64,000 nucleotides of DNA from Curtobacterium sp. MCLR17_036 (GTDB lineage Bacteria; Actinomycetota; Actinomycetes; Actinomycetales; Microbacteriaceae): NCBI RefSeq assembly GCF_003234445.2, contig NZ_CP126269.1, positions 2,604,001 through 2,668,000 on the forward strand, read 5' to 3'. The translations under genes and the position numbers were made by a program. Below are positions 58,204-64,000 of the stretch, piece after piece (positions within the stretch are counted from its first letter, which is position 1; every line of letters begins with the position of its first letter). The notes beneath the pieces are model-generated. The model ran no database searches and had not been told where the DNA came from. It saw only the letters and a program-made list of their open reading frames with translations.

Positions 58204-58310
58204 CCACGGGGGCGGCACGAGCCGCCACGAGGGCGGCACAAGTCACCACGAGGACGGCACGAACCACCACGAGGACGGCACGAACCACCACGAGGACGGC
58301 ACGAGCCGCC
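58204..58310. repeat. 21-bp minisatellite CACGAGGACGGCACGAACCA
   Basis: Five imperfect 21-bp units lie between the divergent LLM and SDR genes. They may separate the two promoters. The first and last units end in GAGCCGCC. Confidence 0.85.
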
Positions 58311-58335
58311 AGCTGCCCCGAGTACGGTCACGGGC

Positions 58336-59241
58336 ATGCCGAGACTCCCCGACCAGACCGGACGCCGCATCGTCGTCACGGGCGCCAACAGCGGCACCGG
58401 CAAGGAGGCCGCACTGCGCCTCGCCGAGGCCGGCGCGAGCGTCGTGCTCGGCGTCCGCACCGTCGCGAAGGGCGAGACCGCCGCCGCCGAGATCCGTGCG
58501 GCGAACCCCGCCGCCGACGTCGAAGTGCGCGAGCTCGACCTGGCCGACCTGGCGAGCGTGCGGACCTTCGCTGAGCGCATCGTCGGCGAGGACCGCCCCG
58601 TCGACGTGCTCGTCAACAACGCGGGCGTGATGGCTCCCCCGAAGCGGTTCGAGACGGTCGACGGCTTCGAGCTGCAGTTCGGCACGAACTTCCTCGGCCC
58701 GTTCGCGCTGACGAACCTGCTGCTGCCCTCGCTCCTGAGTGCCGAGGCGCCCCGGGTCACGACGATGTCGAGCCTGGCCGCGATGGGTGGTCGCATCCGG
58801 TTCCGCGACCTGCAGTGGGAGCGCGGATACAACGGTTGGCGCGCCTACGGGCAGTCGAAGCTCGCCGACCTGCTCCTCGCGTTGCACCTGCACCGCCTGA
58901 CGGTCGAGGCCGACGTCCCGCTCGTGAGCACCGCCGCGCACCCCGGCATCACCCGCACGAACCTCATGACGGCGGGTCGGTCGCTCGGACGCTCCGGTCC
59001 GGCACGCGCGAACCGGCCGATGCCCTTCGCGCAGGACGTCGAGCAGGGCACCGAGCCGCTGCTCTACGCCGCCGTCGGCCCGAACGCGGTGGGCGGCGCC
59101 TACTACGGCCCGTCGGGCGCGTTCGGCATGACCGGTCCGACCACGTCCGCGTCGATCCCGGGCTCGGCGCGCAGCGCTGACCTGGCGCGCTCGCTCTGGG
59201 CGGTCGCCGAGGACCTCACCGGGACACGTCCGCCGCTCTGA
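58336..59241 (+). CDS. Short-chain dehydrogenase/reductase (retinol dehydrogenase-like)
   Basis: A 301-aa SDR. The cofactor loop is VVTGANSGTGKEAALRLAEA, with NNAGVM, the catalytic Ser in VTTMSSLAAM and Tyr-x3-Lys in RAYGQSKLADLL. This is the RDH/WW-domain oxidoreductase-like group, usually NADP-dependent. TACGGT (58323-58328) is 7 nt before the ATG and there is no Shine-Dalgarno sequence, so leaderless. Substrate unknown. Confidence 0.92.
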   Translation: MPRLPDQTGRRIVVTGANSGTGKEAALRLAEAGASVVLGVRTVAKGETAAAEIRAANPAADVEVRELDLADLASVRTFAERIVGEDRPVDVLVNNAGVMAPPKRFETVDGFELQFGTNFLGPFALTNLLLPSLLSAEAPRVTTMSSLAAMGGRIRFRDLQWERGYNGWRAYGQSKLADLLLALHLHRLTVEADVPLVSTAAHPGITRTNLMTAGRSLGRSGPARANRPMPFAQDVEQGTEPLLYAAVGPNAVGGAYYGPSGAFGMTGPTTSASIPGSARSADLARSLWAVAEDLTGTRPPL

Positions 59242-59301
59242 CCCGGGTGGGTGGCGGCGGTCGGCCGGGAGGCCCGCGCCCCGCCCGCCCCGCCTGTCGC
59301 C

Positions 59302-60114
59302 TCAGGCGCGGTGCAGCTCCACCGCCGTGTCCAGCCGACCGGGTTCGGCCAGTCGTGCGTGTTGCAGGACGGTCCGGTCCGGACCGATCGCCGCGGCGAC
59401 GACCGAGAGCGTCGTCATGTGCCCCTCGGCCTCGTGCACGTCGCGCAGGATCGCGTCCGGGTGGTCGACCGGCAGCGCGGCCGAGTCAGCGAGCACCCCG
59501 AACCAGCCGCCCCACCCGTCGCCGGGGTCGGTGTCGGTGTCGCTGTCGGCGCCGTCGCGTCCGAGCGCGCGGAGCTCGTCGGCGGGCCCGACCTCGGGTG
59601 GCCCCGTCGGGGCGTCGACGGCCCGGAAGGCCTCGAGCCAGCGGCCGATGCGCGGCGCCCCGGGGTCGTCGGCCTCGCCGTGGGTGACCATGTGCACGCC
59701 GGGACCGAGGTCGGTGGTGCGGACCTCGGTGCCGTCCCAGGTCAGGACCGTCGCGCCCTCGGCCGTCGCCCGCACCAGGTTGAAGGCCCGAGTGGTCGGC
59801 AGCGTGCCGTCGTGCCCGGGGAGCAGGTCGTCCGCGACGGCGTCCACCGGCACCACGCCCCGGGTCGTCCAGGTCCCGTCGTCGCTCGCGACGGGTTCGG
59901 AGCGGTTGAGCACGACCGCGAGGCCGGCCCGGTCCGAGGCCGCGAGCCACGCGCCACCGGCGGAACGGTCGCGGACACCGCGGACGTCCGGGTCGCGGTC
60001 GGGCCACCACGCGGCGGGCGGGTCCCACGGGCGCTCCGGTGACTCGTCGCGCAGGGCGAGCACGGTGACGGGCCACGGGGACCCGGGCGCGACGCGGACG
60101 ACGACGGTGCACAT
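59302..60114 (-). CDS. NRDE family protein (TANGO2 homologue)
   Basis: A 270-aa protein with the N-terminal MCTVVVRV; Cys2 is the candidate N-terminal nucleophile. AALRDE-type 'NRDE' motif is seen here as LALRDESPERPW, followed by GGAWLAASDRAGLAVVLNR, a strongly conserved NRDE block. The ATG at 60114 is fixed by the need for Cys2. TANGO2-type proteins are linked to haem or lipid handling in eukaryotes; the bacterial role is unclear. Divergent from coaBC. Confidence 0.87.
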   Translation of the reverse strand: MCTVVVRVAPGSPWPVTVLALRDESPERPWDPPAAWWPDRDPDVRGVRDRSAGGAWLAASDRAGLAVVLNRSEPVASDDGTWTTRGVVPVDAVADDLLPGHDGTLPTTRAFNLVRATAEGATVLTWDGTEVRTTDLGPGVHMVTHGEADDPGAPRIGRWLEAFRAVDAPTGPPEVGPADELRALGRDGADSDTDTDPGDGWGGWFGVLADSAALPVDHPDAILRDVHEAEGHMTTLSVVAAAIGPDRTVLQHARLAEPGRLDTAVELHRA

Positions 60115-60151
60115 GGCGACGATCCTCGCACGCGCCGGTAGCGTGATCGAC

Positions 60152-61441
60152 GTGAACGCAGCAGCAGAGCGCGCCCTGACCGTCATCGTGGGGATCACCG
60201 GGGGGATCGCCGCCTACAAGGCCGTCGGCGTCGTCCGCGACCTCGTGCAGCGCGGCCACGAGGTGCACGTCGTGCCGACCGAGGGCGCCCTCCGCTTCGT
60301 CGGGCTGCCGACGCTCGAGGCCCTGAGCCGGAACCCCGTCACCACGAGCGTCTGGGACGACGTCGCCGAGGTGCGCCACGTGGCCCTCGGCCGTCGCGCG
60401 GACCTCGTCGTGGTGGCCCCCGCCACGGCCGACTCCCTGGCACGGATGGCCGCCGGCCTGGCGAACGACCTGCTCGGCACGACCCTGCTCGCCACCGACG
60501 CCCCGGTCGTCGTCGCACCCGCGATGCACCCGCAGATGTGGGAGCACCCGGCGACCCGTGCGAACGTCGCCACGCTCCGCGCGCGCGGCGTCCACCTCGT
60601 CGGCCCCGTGGTGGGTGCGCTGACCGGCGACGACGCCGGCATCGGGCGGATGGCGGAGCCCGCGGACATCGTCACCGCCGCGCTCGCGGTGCTGGACGAC
60701 CCGACCACGCCGGGCCGGCGCACCGGTGACGACCGGCCCGCGACGTCCGGCGGCGCCCGGGGCGAACAGGGCGACCTGGACGGCGTCCGCGTCGTCGTCA
60801 GTGCCGGCGGGACGCGCGAGCCCTTCGACCCGGTCCGCTTCGTCGGCAACCGCTCGAGCGGACGGCAGGGCCTGGCGATCGCGGCGGCGGCCGCGGCCCG
60901 CGGCGCAGAGGTCACGCTCGTGTCGGCGAACATCGAGGCAGGGCTCCTGCAGGGGCTCGACGCGACCGTCGTGCCGGTCGGGTCCGCGCTCGAACTCGCC
61001 GACGCCGTGCACACCGCCGCCGCCGAGGCCGACGTCGTGGTGATGACCGCGGCGGTGGCCGACTACCGACCGGCCGAGGTGCTCGAGGAGAAGCTCAAGA
61101 AGGACGCCCAGGGCGAGCGGATGTCGCTCGAGCTCGTGCGGAACCCCGACGTCCTCGCCGACCTCGTCGCCGCGCGGCGCGCCGGGCAGGTCGTCGTCGG
61201 GTTCGCCGCCGAGACCGAACCGGACCGTGCCGCCCGCATCGAGCTCGGTCGCGCCAAGATCGCCCGCAAGCCCGCCGACCTGCTCGTGGTGAACCACGTC
61301 GGCTGGTCGGCCGGCTTCGAACGCGAGGAGAACGCGATCGAGGTGCTCGTGCCCGGCGGCGAGGTGGTCCGCGAGACCTCGGGCACGAAGGCCGAGGTGG
61401 CGACGGCCGTCCTGGACCTCGTCGCGACCGCGCTCGTCTGA
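60152..61441 (+). CDS. coaBC: Bifunctional phosphopantothenoylcysteine decarboxylase/phosphopantothenate-cysteine ligase
   Basis: Two steps of coenzyme A synthesis. The 429-aa protein has the FMN decarboxylase (CoaC) half with VGITGGIAAYKAVGVVRDLV, the ATADSLARMAAGLANDLL block and the catalytic PAMHPQMWEHPATRANV (PxMNxxMW-type, here with His). The ligase (CoaB) half from about residue 195 has VVVSAGGTREPFDPVRFVGN, RSSGRQG and the KLKKD motif. TAGCGT (60139-60144) is 7 nt before the GTG at 60152, so that start is chosen and the mRNA is leaderless. The active-site Asn to His change in PAMH is worth noting. Confidence 0.94.
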   Translation: MNAAAERALTVIVGITGGIAAYKAVGVVRDLVQRGHEVHVVPTEGALRFVGLPTLEALSRNPVTTSVWDDVAEVRHVALGRRADLVVVAPATADSLARMAAGLANDLLGTTLLATDAPVVVAPAMHPQMWEHPATRANVATLRARGVHLVGPVVGALTGDDAGIGRMAEPADIVTAALAVLDDPTTPGRRTGDDRPATSGGARGEQGDLDGVRVVVSAGGTREPFDPVRFVGNRSSGRQGLAIAAAAAARGAEVTLVSANIEAGLLQGLDATVVPVGSALELADAVHTAAAEADVVVMTAAVADYRPAEVLEEKLKKDAQGERMSLELVRNPDVLADLVAARRAGQVVVGFAAETEPDRAARIELGRAKIARKPADLLVVNHVGWSAGFEREENAIEVLVPGGEVVRETSGTKAEVATAVLDLVATALV

Positions 61442-61480
61442 CCTCCGGGCGCTCCGAGGCGCGACGGGCACGATGGGGGC

Positions 61481-61879
61481 ATGCGACGACGCGATCGGAT
61501 CCGACGTGCCACCCGGACCGCCACCGTGCTCGCGGTGCTGCTCGGCGGCGCCGGGGCGACCCACTTCCTGCGACCGCGCGGTTACGACCGGATCGTGCCG
61601 GACGCGCTCCCGCCGCGCCTGACGACCGTGGCGTCCGGCGTCGCCGAGCTCGGCATCGCGGCCGGGCTCGCGTTCCCGGCCACCCGCCGGGCGTCGGGCT
61701 GGGCGGCCGCGGCACTGTTCGCCGCGGTGTTCCCCGCGAACGTCAAGATGGCGGCCGACCTGCTCGACCACCCGCGGTCGAGCCGGGCGATGCGGATCGT
61801 CTCGGTGCTCCGTCTCCCCCTGCAGGCACCCCTCGTGCTCTGGGCCGTGCGCGTCGGCCGACACGCGCCGAAGCGGTGA
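61481..61879 (+). CDS. DoxX-like membrane protein
   Basis: A 132-aa protein with four hydrophobic segments and the pattern GATHFLRPRGYDRIVPDALP then LTTVASGVAELGIAAGL, typical of small DoxX-like/DUF4345-type proteins. ATG 61481 has a weak ribosome-binding site. It overlaps the next gene (GTGA), so the two are coupled. The role is unknown; relatives are linked to redox stress. Confidence 0.78.
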   Translation: MRRRDRIRRATRTATVLAVLLGGAGATHFLRPRGYDRIVPDALPPRLTTVASGVAELGIAAGLAFPATRRASGWAAAALFAAVFPANVKMAADLLDHPRSSRAMRIVSVLRLPLQAPLVLWAVRVGRHAPKR

Positions 61880-62667
61880 CCGACCGGGCGCGGGAGCGCG
61901 CCGCCGGGCCGCTGCTGCACCGCCCGGTCACCGTGCACGCCTGGCAGGACATCGTCTTCGCGCACTGGCGCAGCGACCCCGGGGCGCTCGCACGGCTCGT
62001 CCCCCGTGGCACACGGCCCGACGTCGTGGACGGCAGCGCCTGGGTGGGGCTCTCGGCCTACGTCTTCGACGAGACCCGCGTGCCGCCGTTCCCGTCGGCG
62101 GGCCGGCTCGGCCGGATGACCGAGGTGACGCTCGAGGTGCTGACGGTCGACGACCAGGGGCGGCACGGCGTGACGTACCGGACCGTCGACACGGCGAACG
62201 TCCCGGCGATCGTCGCCGCACACGCGCTCCTCGGCGTGCCGTACACCTTCGCGCACGCCGGGTCGCGACGGCGCGGGGACACCGTCGCACACCGCTCGGT
62301 CCGGCACAGCGGTCGCGTCCGGCACCCGTTCCGGTGGGCTCACTCGCTGCACCGGGACCGGGCGCCCGACGCTCCCCGACCCCGAGGGGCCGCCTCGGTC
62401 CGGGTGCACGCGGGCGACGTCGTCGACACGCCCCTCGCCGCCGAGCTCACCACCCGCGCCGGCATCCACGCCCGGTACCTGGCGCAGACCCTCTTCTGGC
62501 AACGACAGCACGCGCCGCTCACCGTCCGGTCCGCACGACTCGACCAGCTCGAGGGCGACCTGCCCGCGGCGGTCGGCCTGTCCGGGCTGTTCGACCGCGA
62601 ACCGGACTCGCTGCTCGTGGTCGACGGCACGACCGTCCGGTACAGCTGGGGCGGGGTGATCCGGTGA
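61876..62667 (+). CDS. DUF2071 (YqjF-like) family protein
   Basis: A 263-aa protein. It carries the family blocks HAWQDIVFAHWRSDPGALAR, LVPRGTRPDVVDGSAWVG and YVFDETRVPPFP in the N-terminal half, and a C-terminal HARYLAQTLFWQRQHAPL segment. GTG 61876 overlaps the DoxX-like stop and its own stop overlaps the DUF1810 start, so three genes form one operon. DUF2071 folds like acetoacetate decarboxylase; the function is unknown. Confidence 0.85.
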   Translation: MTDRARERAAGPLLHRPVTVHAWQDIVFAHWRSDPGALARLVPRGTRPDVVDGSAWVGLSAYVFDETRVPPFPSAGRLGRMTEVTLEVLTVDDQGRHGVTYRTVDTANVPAIVAAHALLGVPYTFAHAGSRRRGDTVAHRSVRHSGRVRHPFRWAHSLHRDRAPDAPRPRGAASVRVHAGDVVDTPLAAELTTRAGIHARYLAQTLFWQRQHAPLTVRSARLDQLEGDLPAAVGLSGLFDREPDSLLVVDGTTVRYSWGGVIR

Positions 62668-63110
62668 CCGGGCGACATGCGGACGACGACCCGTTCGACC
62701 TCGACCGCTTCGTCCGTGCGCAGGAGGGCGTGCACGGGTCGGCGGTCGACGAGCTGCGGCGCGGACGGAAGACCTCGCACTGGATGTGGTTCGTGTTCCC
62801 GCAGCTCGCGGGGCTCGGGCGGAGCGCCACCGCCCTGCGGTACGGGATCTCCGGGCCCGACGAGGCGCGGGCGTACCTCGCCCACCCCGTGCTCGGCGTC
62901 CGCCTGCGCGAGGCCGCCGGGGTCGCGGCCGCGGCACCCGCGCCGACCGTGGAAGTGCTGCTCGGTGCGACCGACGCACTGAAGCTCCGGTCGTCGGCCA
63001 CGCTGTTCGCCCGGGTCGCCGACGAGCCGTCGCCGTTCCGAGCGGTGCTCGACCGCTGGTACGACGGCGCCGAGGACCCGGCCACCCTCCGGCTGCTCGG
63101 GGACCGCTGA
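62664..63110 (+). CDS. DUF1810 family protein
   Basis: A 148-aa protein with the family opening DPFDLDRFVRAQEGVHGSAV and RGRKTSHWMWFVFPQLAGLG, then YGISGPDEARAYLAHPVLG. DUF1810 proteins have been linked by comparative studies to NAD/ADP-ribose biology, but the function is not established. GTG 62664 overlaps the preceding stop. Last gene of the three-gene operon. Confidence 0.88.
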   Translation: MTGRHADDDPFDLDRFVRAQEGVHGSAVDELRRGRKTSHWMWFVFPQLAGLGRSATALRYGISGPDEARAYLAHPVLGVRLREAAGVAAAAPAPTVEVLLGATDALKLRSSATLFARVADEPSPFRAVLDRWYDGAEDPATLRLLGDR

Positions 63111-63152
63111 CACCGCGCCCCGTGGCACCGGAGCGCCGAGCGCAACACCGGT

Positions 63153-63169
63153 CGTATATCAGGTACGGT
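63153..63169 (+). promoter_or_regulatory. AT-rich promoter/operator before the GntR gene
   Basis: CGTATATCAGGTACG (63153-63167) is an imperfect inverted repeat (CGTA/TACG), overlapping a TACGGT -10-like box at 63164-63169. It may be an autoregulatory site of the GntR regulator. The 5' UTR would be about 70 nt. Confidence 0.4.
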
Positions 63170-63245
63170 GATGCCGGACGGCGCAGTGCTGCGCTGCCCG
63201 ATCCCGAACCGACGCCCCCGGCGCCACGACCACGAAGGAACCCGC

Positions 63246-63896
63246 ATGCCGGTCCCCAGCAGCGCCCCGACCGAACACCAGCTGCTCCGCGACACCGTCC
63301 GCCACAAGATCCACGACGCGATCATGGACGGCACGCTGGTCCCCGGCGAGCGGCTCAACGACGACGAGCTCATCGCCTGGCTCGGCGTCTCCCGCACCCC
63401 GATCCGCGAGGCCCTGAGCCAGCTCGCCCGCGCCGGCCTGATCGAGATGGCGCCGAACCGCTACACGCGCGTCACGACGCCGAAGCCCGACGAGGTCGTC
63501 GAGGCCATCCAGACCCTCGGCGTGCTGTTCGGCGGCGTCGTCCGCCTGGCCGTGCCGCGGCTGGGCGCCGGCGCGCGGAAGAAGATCCTCGCGCAGCTCG
63601 ACAAGACCATCGCCGAGTTCCGGGCGCACGACGTCGGCGCCGTCAACCACGACGCCCTCGACGTGTTCGCGCTGTACGTCGCCGAGTGCGGCAACGCCAA
63701 CCTGCAGCGCGTCTGCCGCGACACCATGGACGGGCTGGCCTTCCGCCTGCGGCTGCCGAACCTCGACGAGCTCGTCGACTGGGACCGCATGACCGAGGAC
63801 TTCGTGCGCCTGCGGGCCGCCACCGAGTCCGGCGACAACGTCGCCGCCGAGCTGGCCACCGAGGCGATCCACCTGCTCCCCGGCGAGAAGCGCTGA
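63246..63896 (+). CDS. GntR family transcriptional regulator, FadR/FCD subfamily
   Basis: A 216-aa regulator. The winged helix is at residues about 14-75 (RHKIHDAIMDGTLVPGERLN and WLGVSRTPIREALSQLARAG), followed by an all-helical FCD effector domain whose metal-binding residues would be Asp and His residues such as in NHDALDVF. ATG 63246 follows GAAGGA. FCD members usually sense carboxylic acids. No target is in the window; the gene it controls may lie beyond the right end. Confidence 0.92.
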   Translation: MPVPSSAPTEHQLLRDTVRHKIHDAIMDGTLVPGERLNDDELIAWLGVSRTPIREALSQLARAGLIEMAPNRYTRVTTPKPDEVVEAIQTLGVLFGGVVRLAVPRLGAGARKKILAQLDKTIAEFRAHDVGAVNHDALDVFALYVAECGNANLQRVCRDTMDGLAFRLRLPNLDELVDWDRMTEDFVRLRAATESGDNVAAELATEAIHLLPGEKR

Positions 63897-63922
63897 GCCC
63901 GCCTGTACTGCCGCACAGGAAC

Positions 63923-63950
63923 CGCCCGTCCTGCCGTCGCAGGACGGGCG
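63923..63950 (+). terminator. Terminator of the GntR gene
   Basis: CGCCCGTCCTG/CAGGACGGGCG (63923-63933/63940-63950), a perfect 11-bp stem with a 6-nt loop. After it, 63975-64000 starts another GGGCCTCCCGG-type hairpin that is cut by the window end. Confidence 0.7.
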
Positions 63951-64000
63951 TCGGGCGCACCACGGGCCTCCCGGTCGGCACGTCCGGACCCTCGCGGAGC

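Overview
The window is chromosomal DNA from a very high-G+C Gram-positive bacterium. Typical actinobacterial traits are GTG and ATG starts in similar number, 4-bp ATGA/GTGA overlaps inside operons, many leaderless promoters (TANNNT about 7 nt before the start codon), an FMN riboswitch in front of riboflavin genes, and a cell-wall protein with a LAYTG sortase signal. From gene content I infer a Microbacteriaceae member, possibly close to Curtobacterium; I could not test this with a marker gene. There are no rRNA or tRNA genes, no CRISPR, no transposase and no clear prophage. Most of the window looks like ordinary core or accessory chromosome.

Layout. 1-6.6 kb: partial tadA, upp, a leaderless Cys-containing leader peptide before a winged-helix regulator, a candidate small RNA, a MarR-photolyase-serine hydrolase operon and a TetR gene. 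6.7-13.8 kb: a superoxide dismutase/flavin reductase pair behind a MerR/SoxR-type promoter, a DHA2 efflux pump, a LacI regulator with an unusual Gfo/Idh/MocA-aldo/keto reductase fusion, and another TetR. 13.8-16.2 kb: riboflavin operon ribE-ribB-ribH under an FMN riboswitch; ribB lacks the usual RibA half. 16.5-20.2 kb: two secreted envelope proteins, one with ten chaplin-like repeats and a sortase signal. 20.3-26.8 kb: small enzymes and regulators (two GNATs, Lrp, holin-like protein, DUF5997/LysR-like pair, DJ-1-like, Tag, VOC) and an orphan DUF3800-like gene. 27-32 kb: Na+/solute symporter with a small partner, aroQ, repeats, FMN reductase, endonuclease V-like protein. 32.1-37.9 kb: NAD synthesis operon (NrtR-like, nadA, nadB, nadC, cysteine desulfurase). 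38-46 kb: acylphosphatase, efflux pump, alditol oxidase-like flavoprotein, LigT-like protein, MetQNI-type importer, EEP hydrolase. 46.1-53.5 kb: an efflux-type MFS gene divergent from a translationally coupled operon (D-amino acid deaminase-like, IclR, KDG kinase, KDPG aldolase, D-aminoacylase), followed by a convergent RidA gene. 53.6-64 kb: a PIG-V-like membrane protein, PPOX protein, LLM oxidoreductase, SDR, TANGO2/NRDE, coaBC, DoxX-like, DUF2071, DUF1810 and GntR genes.

The most interesting system is at 47.6-53.4 kb. Its enzymes together fit a route from an N-acylated 2-amino-2-deoxy-sugar acid (for example N-acetyl-D-glucosaminate from oxidised chitin) through deacylation and deamination to 2-keto-3-deoxygluconate, then phosphorylation and aldol cleavage to pyruvate and glyceraldehyde-3-phosphate. 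A TTCTGC-N3-GCAGAA palindrome in the divergent promoter region is a likely IclR site. Intergenic regions are also rich in repeats: a roughly 180-195-bp element found at two loci, GAGRTCGCA-type palindromes, several minisatellites, and a recurring GGGAGGC/GCCTCCC terminator hairpin.
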